A stretch of DNA of 30,984 nucleotides from Pigoraptor vietnamica (lineage: Eukaryota > Opisthokonta > Filasterea): contig CALSCQ010002492.1 in the NCBI GenBank assembly GCA_943704525.1, positions 1 to 30,984 of the forward strand, written 5' to 3'. Every line of letters begins with the position of its first letter. Position 1 is the stretch's first letter. This document shows, piece after piece, positions 1-9,898 of this stretch. A program made the translations under genes and the position numbers. Under the pieces are notes generated by a model. That model had not been told where the DNA came from. It worked only from the letters and a program-made list of their open reading frames with translations, and searched no databases.

Positions 1-284
1 AGGTCGAGTCATCAAAGACGGCCCGGCTTGGCAAGTCGTGGACGGTTGAGGACAGCCCGTGCAGTGCCGTTATCACATGCACAGTTCAGTCAGGGATTTG
101 GCGCCGGCCCCCGCCAGCCAGTCAGGCGCCGGCGGTCAGCCGGCCCGGCGAGCAAACCTTTCAGTTCTCGTATCTGGCGCCGGATATGATTTGTCGCGGT
201 TAGTGTAACTGACAGCAGCGTGCTGACAGTCCATGTTCATGCTTGTTCGTCACCCTTTTGAGTTCCTGAAAGATGTTCTGAACT

Positions 285-304
285 GCCGGCGATCTATCGC
301 CGGC
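285..304. repeat. Perfect inverted repeat, 9-bp arms, 2-nt spacer
   Basis: GCCGGCGAT and its exact reverse complement ATCGCCGGC flank a CT spacer. It could be a dimeric protein-binding site or a cruciform. No function can be assigned from sequence. Confidence 0.8.
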
Positions 305-400
305 CTAAATTGGCTCTGTCTCACCGTGGCGATTTGTATGAATCACTATTGAAATCGAGCCGTGTGAATAAATTGGAAAGTCTGGTCATCCTATTGAATG

Positions 401-420
401 ATTTGAAAAACTGTTCAAAT
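401..420. promoter_or_regulatory. ATTTGAA / TTCAAAT inverted repeat in an AT-rich island (candidate promoter element)
   Basis: Two 7-bp arms (401-407 and 414-420) are separated by 6 nt inside the AT-richest part of the first 600 bp. ATTTGAA also occurs upstream of two other genes here (about 6473 and 16482), which is why I mark it as possibly regulatory. Confidence 0.3.
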
Positions 421-567
421 TAATCGGAGTTACATGCCCCCTATAAGCGCCCTTGGTGACAGCACGTGTGTCGGTTGTCCAGACACATCAACAGACTTCT
501 CGCTGCAACGCCGGCGCGCGAAAGCACCCTCAAAGCGCGCATGCGTCGCCTCGGCCCTTAACAGGAA

Positions 568-1957
568 ATGGCGGCCTCTGCGTGCCCCAATAGGGCCAAC
601 CCATACCACGAGTGCGTCGAATACTGCAAGCGCCGTTGGGGGGTGGGCATCGTGTGTGCGCAGTATCGTTTTTGCGAAGGCCGACAAGCGATCGCGTGCT
701 GTGTGATATGTCGTGTGCATGTGTCCGTGCTGTGTGTGCGTGTATGTCGGCGACGCACATGACGCTGCGTGCATGCGAAGTGCGCACGCTGCGTGGGTGC
801 CGTGCCCATCATGACAGACGCCGTTGTGTGTGACACGGTGTGTGTGACACGGTGTGTGTGACACGGTGTGTTCTCGCAGAATGGCGCGTCACAGACGGAA
901 GGCACAGGGGGCAGCGAGGCTGTCAAGCAGGCGCCGGTGGGTGCTTTCAACGGCTGTCTCACATTGGCACTGCAGCGCGCATTATGTTGGTCCCCTGTGG
1001 TCGGCATCCATTCTCACCTGTCGGGTTGCGCGATCTAATGCGCCTCATCCCGTCCCCACAGCCGCCACTACCGGACGGGTGGCACGAGGCTGTGGACCCC
1101 ACCACGCAGGCCACGTATTATTGGCACGCGGAGACAAAGGCCGTGCAGTGGGAGCGCCCCGTGCGTGCGGAAGTAGCGGGAGGGAATGCGAACGCACCGC
1201 ACACGGACGCGCAGCAACCATCAGAGTCGCACGACGGCTTTTCGTCCCATGCGCACACTCAACCCGCGGCAAATTTGCATGCGTCCTACGGGGCCGATTA
1301 CGCAGCGCACCACGCACACGCGCAGTACGGAGTCGATGCGTCCTCGTCGTATGCGACACACGGCAGCTATGCCAACGACTATGCAGCGTACGGTGAGGGC
1401 GCTGGTCACTATGCGCAGGCGTCCGTACCACCGCCGTCGTCGGGCGGCTACATTGCGGCGTCGTTCGGGACGTGCTGGAAGTGCGGGCGCAAGGACCCCC
1501 TCCCCGAGGGCATCTGCCTGCGTTGCAAGGACCCCGCCGCGTTCCACGCAGAGCAGCAGCGCAAGAAGCGCGGCGCTATGAGCGGGCGGGGACGGACGCC
1601 GCACTATGTGGGCAAACCGTACGACAAGAACGCGCCGCCGCCGGGGCGTCACCGGAAGGGCGGCGCGGACGACGAGGTCGACCCGATGGACCCCTCTGCG
1701 TATGCGGATGTGCCAAGGTGCGTTGGGGTTGAAGGGAGGGAGGGAGGGAGGGGGGAGGGGAGGGGATAAAAGGAAGGAGTCGACGATGTCTGTTTGTGAT
1801 CAACACAGCAACTCATCGCTAGTGCCGCAGGGGGACATGGGCGTCAGGGCTCCACGAGGACGAGGCGGGTCCAAAAGCAGCAGCAGGCGCAGCCGCAGTG
1901 CCAGTGGGACCGACGCGACCAGCCGCCGCTGCCCCCAGCGCAAAGAAAAAGACATAA
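568..1957 (+). CDS. PQBP1: PQBP1-like WW-domain splicing-associated protein
   Basis: Exons 568-642, 1062-1717 and 1831-1957 give 285 aa. PQBP1 is a nuclear adaptor that links the spliceosome (through the U5 15-kDa protein) and transcription via its WW domain. Visible parts are: a Cys/His motif at residues 6-20 (CPNRANPYHECVEYC), a WW domain at about 26-58 (LPDGW, YYW, WERP), an Ala/Tyr/His-rich low-complexity linker, a CxxC-x10-CxxC knuckle (C163, C166, C177, C180), and the PQBP1 C-terminal signature DPMDPSAYADVPRGTW across the second intron, which fixes that junction. The start ATG has a good context (GAAATGG) with an in-frame TAA 9 nt upstream. The first intron (643-1061, phase 0) is unusually long and exon 1 rests mainly on phase match and motif appearance. 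If it is wrong, translation could start at 1038. Exons 2 and 3 are secure. Confidence 0.82.
825..871 (+). repeat. 14-bp tandem repeat in the first intron of the PQBP1-like gene
   Basis: Three exact copies of TGTGTGTGACACGG (825-838, 839-852, 853-866) plus a partial fourth, followed by TTCTCGCAG at 872-880, which resembles a 3' splice site. The repeat may explain the length of this intron; alternatively a small non-coding or cryptic exon starts at 881. Confidence 0.85.
1734..1765 (+). repeat. G-run tract with G-quadruplex potential inside the last PQBP1-like intron
   Basis: Seven runs of three or more G separated by single A residues lie 16 nt after the donor at 1718 on the sense strand. Such tracts can fold as RNA or DNA quadruplexes or bind hnRNP H/F-type factors. 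Folding is inference. Confidence 0.6.
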
Positions 1958-2211
1958 ACGATGTGATGCAAAAGCAGCCCTCAGCTGGTGGTGCCCTCTC
2001 ATCCTCCACTCTAAAAACTCAACCACTTGGTCAATGCTTGAGCGAGTGATGGTCTTCTCACTCACGTGACGGGGGCCGCAGTTCAGTGCAAGACGGTGAA
2101 GTGTATGCCACGCACTCTCACGCGCAGACGCACGCGCGTAAATAGCCGCAATCACGCAGCGCGCACGCAAAAACAAACGCAGACAGCCGCAACGCGCGCC
2201 CTGGCTCTCTC
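1958..2211. other. Convergent 3' intergenic spacer (254 bp)
   Basis: Lies between the stop codons of the PQBP1-like gene (+) and the ERICH3-like gene (-). It must hold both 3' UTRs. I see no obvious AATAAA on either strand and no other feature. Confidence 0.7.
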
Positions 2212-5200
2212 TCATCGCTGGGCGTGCTCAATCTCATCCTGAATCATGTCTAGCAGCGTCTTGCGCCGCGACACGCGCCCGCGGCGACCTTCGTTGTCCG
2301 ACTCGCGATCGGACGCGTCCGTCGGCGTGTCTTCGACCTCAAGTGTCTCGTCGCCTCCGGTGGACCCGGGGCGCGGGGACGGCGTCCCCCGCGTCGACCG
2401 CACGTTGACGGGCTTCACAGGCGGCCCGAGGGGCTCGCGGGGCGCAATGTCCTTAATGTAGTCGGCGGGAAACTCGGCCGCTGCGCAAGCGCACGACGTG
2501 TCAGCAGCGGCAACCACAGTCCCACATCCACGTTGCCTTCGTGAAGCTCTGCAGTGCGCCTAGCGCGCATGCTCACCCAGCGCATCGACGCACTCCTGGT
2601 GGCCGCGCTCGACCGCCATGTCGCGGGGCGTGCGTCCCTCCCCGCCCGCGTCCGTGCTCACGGCGCCGGGCTTCGCGCCCCACCCCAGCAGCCCCTTCAC
2701 GGCCTCCACGCGGTTGTTCGCGGCGGCGAGGTGCAGCGGCGTGATTCCGTCGAGCGCGGCCGCATTCACGGGGGCGCCCGCACCGTGCAGCGCGGCGAGG
2801 CACTCAGTGTGCCCGCTGGCGGCGGCAAAGTGCATCGGCATGTAGCCCGTTTGCGTCTCCGCAAGGGGACTCGCGCCGGCCGCCAGCAGCCACTCGACAA
2901 CGTCCGTGTAGCCAGCGCGGCACGCCACGTGCATGGCCGTGCGCCCCTGGTCGTCCACCTCCGCGACGCACTCGGGGTCGATTGCACGCAGCTGCTCCAG
3001 GGCGGGTATGTCGCCGTCGAGCGCCGCATCATGCACGCCGCGCCCGTCGGGAAGCAGCGTCACGGCGTTGTGTGCAGGGACGGCCAGGTTGCTGTGCATG
3101 CTCTCGTTAGCATGCTGCCCGTCGTCTTGCGCATACTGCTCGTCGCCGTCGCCGTCGCCGCCCTCGGCGCGCTGGCCATCGCTCGCGTCGCTCTCCCGCG
3201 CCTCGTGCTGCGCGTCATCGTCCGCGCTCGCGTGCGAATGCGACGATCGGCTGCGCGACGCGGGGTGCTCCACGGGTGTCGACCGCGAGCTCTTCCGGCT
3301 ACCCCGGCTACTGCGGCTCCCCCGGCTGCTGCGACTGGCCCTATCTGCCTCGATGCCGTCCGCATCGTGGTGGCTGTGGCGGTCGCCGTGGTCGTGGTCG
3401 TCGTGCGCATCGTCGGCCCGCTGGGCCTCGTTCGCGTCGTCAGCGGCCCCCTCCGGCGTGTGCTCACCGCCATCGCCCTCCGACTGGCGCACGCCGTAGA
3501 AGCCGTCGTCATCGGCGCCGCCCGCGCCCTCGGCACCCGCGTCGTCGCCAACGGGGCCCCCGCGGTCCTCTTCGTGTGCACCAGACGCACTGCCCTGGGA
3601 GCGACGCTCGTCGCCGTCCGCCTCTGCGTCCCCGCCACGGTCCGAGTCCGAGCCCAGGTCAATGTTCCCAAAGGCCATGAACTCCCCCTGCGAGTCCTCC
3701 AGCGCCTGCTGCGCCTCGTGCGCCTCTTGCTGCGTATCGTCGGCCTCGGCAGTCTGTCGGTCCGCCGTGTCGTCAAGAGGCTCCTCTTCCGCTGGCGCCT
3801 CGTCAACGTGCGCCTGCTGCGTCGTGTCCTGCGCATCGTCGTCGTCCTGACGCTCCTCCACTTCGTCAGCGGCCGACGACGCTCGGTCGGGCGACACAGA
3901 TCGTGGCGTCGAGGGTGCGGGAGACGGTGTACGTTGCTGCTCAGGAGGCGGCGGCGATCCCGAGGGCGATCGATCCCTCTGCGGAGTCCTCGATGGCGAA
4001 CGTGAGGGCGGTGAGCGTGACCGAGAGGACGAGCGCGACCGCGACCGCGACCGCCGCTGTGCCGGCGACGGCGACCGAGACCGCGACGACGAGCGGGACC
4101 GCGAGCGGCCGCGTTGCTCATGCGCAGGGGAGCGCGACCGTGACCGCGACGATCGCGAGCTTGAACGCGACCGCTCCCGCGCCGGCGACACCGACCGCGA
4201 GCTTGACGACGAGCGCGAGCGGGGCGGCGTGCGCCTGGGAGACGGGGACTGTGCGGGAGACGGCGAGTGCGATGGGCTCCGCGAATCCTTTCCATCGCGC
4301 GGCTGAGGCGACGCCGACCGCGCCGGGCTGTGCGCGGGATTGTCCTCGGCCGGCGTCACTTCCACACGAGGCGACCGCGAGCCGTCGGGCAAGTCGTCAA
4401 GTGCAAACGCATCCATCGGGTCGGCGTGCGTTGCGACCGCAGGCCGCGCAGTGTCGCGCCCCTGCGGAGCATCGCGCGCGTCGGCCTTCGGCGGCGGCTG
4501 CCACAACTCGCGCTCGGACCCCGAGCTGCTGTTCGTGCCATCCTTCACGGCACGCGAGCGGCCGCGAATGTCCTGGTTGTCGTCGTCGTCGCTGCTCGTG
4601 CCCACGGCGTCCGTGCGCTGCCGGCGGCCGTTGGGGAACGGCGCCACGCGCTCGGGCGAGAGGTCCGTGTCCGTCGAGTCCTGCTGCGTCCCCGGGGATG
4701 ACTCCTTCGACGACGGCGACTTGCCCTTTCCCCTCTTCTTTCCCTTGGGCGACTTGCGACGACTGCCGGTCTTGGGGACGGTCGGCGGGTGCGGCACTCG
4801 CACGGGGCGCCGGGTGCCGTCTGCCTCCTCGTCCGTCGAGTCAAAGTCGCGGTACGACGACGGGCGGATGTTGCCATTCGTGCGCACCGCGGGCGCGGAT
4901 ACCGGGCGGGTCCTTCGCTGGGGCCGCGCCGACGTTGGCCGCGGGCCAGAGGGTGGAGTGGGACGCGACGCGTGCGGGGGTGGCGGCGATGCGGGACCGA
5001 CACCGCCCGTCGCCTGCACCTTTCGCAGCGAACCCACGCTCTGGTGCCGCGCCCCAATTTCGCTCAACGCAAGGATTTGCGCCGCCGTCCACGTGAGTCG
5101 GGCAGCCTCGTGCGGTGAAATGGGCCTCGCGGACGCCGGGCGCGGCCGCGACGCCGACGCAGGGCGCGGGCCACGCGGCGGCGAGGGAGAAAAGCCAGTG

Positions 5201-6053
5201 GGCGATCGCCGTCCACGGCTGGCGCTGCGGCTGCGCACCGAAGAGCCGCGAGGGGACTTTGGTCGCGCACCACGGATGTCCGGCAAGCGCATCGAGGAGG
5301 CCGACGCCGGGCGCGCGGACGCCGGGCGGCTGGCCATGCCGTAAGCACCTCGCCGCTCGAGCTCGATCATCTCGTCGACGACAAAGCTGGTGAGCGTCTT
5401 TTTCGCGCGGTCAATCTTCTCCTTGATGAATGTGCGGTGCTCAAACTCGGTGGGATCCACGACCTCCCCCCTGCGACGGACGCGCGCGAACAGTGAGACG
5501 ACGCGGGACACGAGCCGCGCGAGACAAAGAAACAAACAACGCGGTGCTGCACGCACCGGCGATTGATAAAGCCCTGCCGCCGCAGTTGGCGTCGGATGAG
5601 CGGGTTTGAGAAATAGTCTTGCAAGTAGCGGTCTTCGAGGCTGTTGTACTGCTGCGGGCGCGGCGGCCTGCGAGCGGGACGGTCAGACAGAGACAGCGCA
5701 TAGCGACTAATGGCACCCCCTAGCCCCAACCACGAAGCACGCGTCGCTTCTCATGCAGCGGCGCAACTCACTTCTCGGCACGTATGCGCAGGTCAAAGCC
5801 TTCCTCACGCCGGCGAACTTCGAGGTGGTGCCTGTGAAAAGTCATCAACAAATTGCGTGAGTGCGAGCCGCGGCTACGATGCGCCATTGACAGCACGAGC
5901 CACCCTTTCCCCTCCCTCCCCCATGCCCTCCACTCCATGGCCACTCCACAGTCCACTCCCAGCCACGCACCGCAGCTCCTTCGCGAGCCCAACAACCACG
6001 CTCTCGCGCCCTGCCGACTTCGGGCGGCGCCGCTTTTGTTTGGGTGTCTCCAT
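2212..6053 (-). CDS. ERICH3-like N-terminal domain protein with SR-rich centre and C-terminal ankyrin repeats
   Basis: Five exons on the minus strand: 6053-5971, 5831-5772, 5667-5557, 5470-2577 and 2480-2212; 1138 aa. All junction phases agree (2, 2, 2, 1). Residues about 54-125 (QYNSLEDRYLQDYFSN, IRRQLRRQGFINRRG, then a helical segment ending EMIELERRG) resemble the conserved N-terminus of glutamate-rich protein 3 (ERICH3), a cilium-associated protein. Downstream come RPASARP-type repeats, a long low-complexity region, an Arg-Ser-rich block (about 450-620), an acidic Asp/Glu/His region, and about five ankyrin repeats at about 898-1049 (TAMHVACRAGYTDVVEWLL, TPLHLAAANNRVEAVKGLL). The last exon adds 88 residues without a known domain. 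ERICH3 likeness is from remembered family features. The start ATG (gcgATGG) sits in a frame open further upstream, so a longer N-terminus is possible. Role is likely microtubule or cilium scaffold (inference). Confidence 0.8.
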
Positions 6054-6809
6054 CGCGCCCCACGGGCTGTCACGGGCCCCGTCGCCCCTTTCCAGACTCG
6101 AGTCGGTGCGTTCGTTCACCAGCGGCCGCAGTGTTTGTCGACTACAGCGCGCCGCACATGGTCCCGCCCTGCTCCCAGACGCCGATTCGAATTGTTTCCA
6201 CAACAAGTTACAAAGGGAGGCGGGCCAAGCAAGTTCCCATGCGATACTGCAGACACAGGGGCACTTCATGCACGCGCCGTGCTCTGCTGCTGCGTGGCGG
6301 AGAGGGTGGAAGGGACGGCCGTAGTGCCCCGCACACGCGCCACCATAGCGAGGAATGTCCGCAGTGGCAGTGTTGTGTGCTCACCATGACAACCGCCCAA
6401 GGCATCCCGTGGCACCACCCACAGACCTTTTCGGGTCAAATTTCCGGAAACTGAAGGACTTATTTGGAAACTATTTGAATTGTACCCCAGATAAGGAATA
6501 TTTGATCCGGACAAATGGAGTTGTTCCCAACTAAATTTAGCTCCATCCTTGCGAGGGACTGCATGGTGAAACGGCTGCATCGCGCCGAGCACTGAAGTGT
6601 GTGAAGCTTTTCATGTCGGTGGTGTGACTGTGCGATGATACACTCTGCATTGGTGTGTGGTGCGTGTGTGTAGAACGACGGTGTGGGCTGCCTGTGGTGA
6701 CGCACGTTGCATAGCGACAAGTGTGGGTGCGCGAGTGTCGAAACGCGGACGCAGTACAGACACACGACGTGTGTGGGTGCGCGTAGAACGCGGTGTGGGA
6801 CGCGCGAGA
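6054..6809. promoter_or_regulatory. Divergent promoter region between the ERICH3-like and CXorf65-like genes
   Basis: No coding exon recognised. The centre (about 6430-6540) is an AT-rich island with a perfect palindrome TTTCCGGAAA (6441-6450), a second GGAAAC (6466-6471) and ATTTGAATTG. Closer to the ERICH3-like start there is GTTTCCACAAC (6194-6204), and closer to the CXorf65-like start GTTGCATAGCGAC (6706-6718). Each resembles an RFX X-box half or imperfect X-box. The last 200 bp are GT-rich with GTGTGGGTGCGCG repeated 50 bp apart (6721-6733, 6771-6783). Confidence 0.4.
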
Positions 6810-7579
6810 ATGTTCATTTCGGTCAAGTACGCCGACAACCGCACGCTCCTCTTCAATCCCAACTGCCTCTCTGTCATTCTCCTGCGCTGCATTAAGGAGC
6901 GTTGCGGATACCCCGGCGAGGTCGCCGTGGACCTTGCGGACGAACAGGGCTGGGTCAAAAACCTCTCGTCTCACCTGGACGAATATGCTGACAAGGTGGG
7001 CATCAACTCCGACGGGCCATCATTGGGACTGCGAGTCGTTCTCTATGCAGCAAAACTAACAGCGAGCACCCGCAGTTTTTGACGGCGCGTGCGTCGTACG
7101 TGCTTGTGAAGATGGAGAAGGGCGAGGACGGCGAGCTGATGTACACGCCGCTGCTGGACGGCTCCTCCAAGTTCATGGCGCGGCTGCCCGGCCACGCGGC
7201 GAACAGCAAGCGCACGACGAGCCGCCTTAACCTCGTCGGGGACAACTCGGACCTTGGGGCGTCGACGAAGGCGTCGGACGTTGGCAAGATCAACCGCAGG
7301 AAGAGCACAACGACAGTGACGCCGCAGAAGAGCGGCGGAAGCCCAAACAGAACAAACTCGGGATCGAAGCACCGGAAGGATGCGGCGAGGTCGAGCAAAA
7401 AGTGGGTGCTATGGGCTGCTTTGCTTTGTTGAATGTGTTGTGGAAGCCGTCGTAGGTCACAAAGCCGCTGTGCCTCGTCCATGCACTCTTCAGTCGTCGA
7501 AGTTATAGGGCGTGTGCGAGTGCGCCAAATTTAACCGTCTCGCTCTCCGCACAGGTCGTCTGCTGGCGACGCGGCGTAG
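6810..7579 (+). CDS. CXorf65: CXorf65-like small conserved protein
   Basis: Exons 6810-6995, 7076-7401 and 7555-7579 give 178 aa. The first two exons match the uncharacterised human CXorf65 family along their length: MFISVKYADNRTLLFNPNC start, a short ubiquitin-like-looking alpha/beta segment (CLSVILLRCIKER, VDLADEQG), then DEYADK joined to FLTARASYVLVKMEKG, followed by a basic Ser/Thr/Lys-rich tail. The join across 6996-7075 (phase 0) recreates the family's Ala-x-Lys-Phe-Leu-x-x-Arg pattern and so fixes that intron. The family has no established biochemical function. The last exon is less sure: splicing at 7402 (AA/GTGGGT) to 7555 ends in KKSSAGDAA; reading through would end at 7432 instead. 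Head-to-head with the ERICH3-like gene. Confidence 0.85.
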
Positions 7580-7771
7580 TCTTTCGGCCATCCTGCGGCA
7601 TGCGTGCGTCCTTATATCATATTGCCCTTGCGCCCGCCACTCACTTGACATTACAACGACTCATATGCAAAACGCATGTCTCATTATCCACGGCAGCAAC
7701 ACACGCAACGCAACGCGCACACGCACGCACGCACGCAGCACGAACGCACAGCTCATCCTCTCATCAATGCG
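7580..7771. other. Convergent 3' spacer with a CACACG/ACGC-rich stretch
   Basis: 192 bp between the CXorf65-like and HMBS stop codons. Contains an imperfect ACGC/ACGCAC repeat at about 7692-7745. No gene seen. Confidence 0.6.
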
Positions 7772-9426
7772 CTACTGCGCGGCGTGCGTTCTCCGCGCCT
7801 CCTCGAGCACGCGCGTGGCACCAAGCGCACGCAGCTCGTCCGCCAGCTGCACACCCACGGCCTCCGCGTCGGCCTCGTCCGCGACAATCCCGCGCAGTGA
7901 CAGCCGCACCGCCTCGCTGCCGTCGAGCGCAAACACGCCGCCAGCAATGTCGAGCTCAAAGCGGCCGTTTTCGCCCCTTGTTACGTCCCGCGATCGCGAG
8001 CCCTGACGCGGCTGGGCACCGGCACGTGACTCGCGGATGCGCGTGTGCACGCCGAGGGGGACCGAGCAACCGCCCTCAAGGCTGCGCATAAACGCGCGCT
8101 CGGCGACGCAGCAAATGGCTGTGGCTGTGTCGTGGAGGGGCATGAGGAGGCGCAGGATAGCGCGGTCGTCCGCGCGGCACTCGACGGCCATGGCACCTTG
8201 GCCCACCGCGTGAAGGCTCACGTCGGGATCGAGCGTCTGCAGGCATGGGGCAATCGAAATTGATTGGAGTGCGGAGTGCGCGCGCGACCCCAAAAACAAA
8301 GTTCTGAAGGCATGCACGCAACCCACCAGCAAACATGGCCAGCGATGACACAAACGACGCCGCAACGCACCTCGCTGATGCGGTCCTGCCATCCCATGCG
8401 GTCGAGGCCGGCGGACGCGAGGACGATGGCGTCGTAGAGGCCCTCGTCGAGCTTGCGCAGGCGCGTGTTGATGTTGCCCCGGATGTCCTTGTACTGCAGC
8501 GCTGGGTAGGCGCGCCTGCGCACATACAAAGCTTAGAGATGCACGGGAGCACAGCACACGGTGACAATACATAGTCACACCGCTGCGGACGAGAGTGAAG
8601 AGAGAGGAAATGGGCAGGCAGCACAACAATCGACCCACTTGAGCTGTGCGACGCGACGCAGCGAGCTTGTTCCGACCACAGAGCCCGCAGGCAGTTCGGC
8701 AAGCGTGCGCCCGTTGTTTGCCTCGCTCATAACGACCTGCGAGTGGCTGGTCAGCATCGCAACGCCTGCACTGCCCACTAGCCACAGGCGCATACGTCAC
8801 GCAGAGCCAATCCTCTCCAATGCAGTGCAGCCATGCCCTACGGCAAGGTCCACTCAAACACTGATGCAAGAACGCACCACGTCGTATGGGCTGTCGCGCC
8901 GGTAAATAGCGCCAATGGCCATGCCATCGGGCAGCGTGGTGGGCAAGTCCTTGAGCGAATGCACCACAAAATCGACCTGCATTCACGACGTGTTACGACA
9001 TGCGCGGGCAGGAGTGATGCACACTGAACAGCCGTCACGCAAGCACAGCTCTGCTGCAGTAATGTGGCCGGCGCACCTCCCGCTTAGCAAGGGCGACCTC
9101 GAGCTCCTTTGTGAAGAGGCTCTTCTCGCCGATCTTCGAGAGTGCGCGGTCCAGCACATTGTCGCCCGTCGTGCTCATCGCCACTGCGCAGCCGCCGCTG
9201 TAAGCAGCGAGGCAAGTATTGGGCCACGGGACCACAGGCACGAACCGATCTCAAACTTGATGGTGGGAAAGTGCGCCTGCAGAGCCGCAATGATCGTGCG
9301 CGTCTGCGTGAGCGCGAGCTCGCTCTTCCGCGAACCCACGCGCACGTGCGTCGGGAGTGGCGGCGTGCGGCATGCCGAGGACAGGCGCTCGACAACGGCC
9401 GCCGCCGCAAAGGCTAATGTCAGCAT
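7772..9426 (-). CDS. HMBS: Hydroxymethylbilane synthase (porphobilinogen deaminase)
   Basis: Six exons on the minus strand: 9426-9246, 9183-9077, 8976-8878, 8736-8639, 8515-8371 and 8236-7772; 364 aa, close to the human length. The enzyme polymerises four porphobilinogens into hydroxymethylbilane in heme synthesis. Domains run in order: [11 protein letters not shown] (phosphate and Arg cluster), [39 protein letters not shown] with the catalytic Asp106, [28 protein letters not shown], and domain 3 with [10 protein letters not shown], whose Cys267 should carry the dipyrromethane cofactor. Every exon join restores the family sequence in frame. The start at 9426 is the first Met in a frame without better landmarks; about 26 residues precede the core and could be part of a targeting sequence, but no clear transit peptide is evident. 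Shares a 472-bp divergent upstream region with the V-ATPase C gene. Confidence 0.97.
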
Positions 9427-9898
9427 GCCAAATACGCACTCGTACACGCGCGTGGGGCATGTAGTTGCGAATCGCGCTTGGATTTAATCGGCTTATGAAA
9501 GCAAGACGTCTGTGCCGAAAAACAGAGCCGATGACCTCACACGGTCACGTGCGCGCTCAAATTGCACGAACAGCTGACTACCGCCCAACTTGTGCCGCCG
9601 AGACTGCAACAAGTGATTGCAATTACACTGTTTGGGATCCGCGTGATAGGAATCTGTCAAACTCCCATTAGCACGTTGCGCCGCGTTGGCGGTAAGCGTG
9701 TGTTCGTGTGGGTGTCTCCGCATCTTTCATACAAATCGCGGCGAATTCCGCTTCTTGCCACCATTTGCCTCGTATTTTGCTTGTGTGCGGTGCTGCGTGG
9801 CAGAGGTGAACTCTCTACACTAGGCGATCGAAAGCGGCGGCTCTTCGCATATCCGTTGCGTGTACGGCCGGCTGCAGTTGCGTGCGGCGCGGGCGGAA
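9427..9898. promoter_or_regulatory. Divergent promoter region HMBS / V-ATPase C
   Basis: 472 bp, no coding exon seen. A moderately AT-rich core at about 9540-9680 has CAAATTG (about 9558) and ATTGCAATTACA (about 9614). No consensus TATA box at a convincing distance from either start. Confidence 0.35.

Larger units (their letters stand above)
1..567. other. Left-edge upstream region of the PQBP1-like gene; no gene seen
   Basis: I see no convincing coding exon here. The stretch holds three copies of GGCGCCGG (100-107, 125-132, 176-183), a perfect 9-bp-arm palindrome at 285-304, and an AT-rich island at about 340-430 that includes an ATTTGAA / TTCAAAT inverted repeat at 401-420. The AT island lies 140-230 bp upstream of the PQBP1-like start codon and is the best candidate for its promoter. 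The overlapping open frames that begin after 430 are Arg/Ala/His-rich shadows. Confidence 0.5.

Noticed and set aside
434-1007. Several overlapping open frames on both strands near the left edge
   Set aside because: Cys/His/Arg-rich low-complexity translations of GT/AC-rich DNA; only the 568-642 segment fits an exon by phase and motif.
2554-4005. Plus-strand 483-codon open frame
   Set aside because: It is antisense to the ERICH3-like gene's large exon; composition is Arg/Val/Leu mirror of the SR and acidic regions, with no family resemblance.
3903-5096. Plus-strand 397-codon Ala/Thr/Arg-rich open frame
   Set aside because: Antisense shadow of the SR-rich and Pro-rich coding region of the same gene, caused by high GC and repetitive codons.
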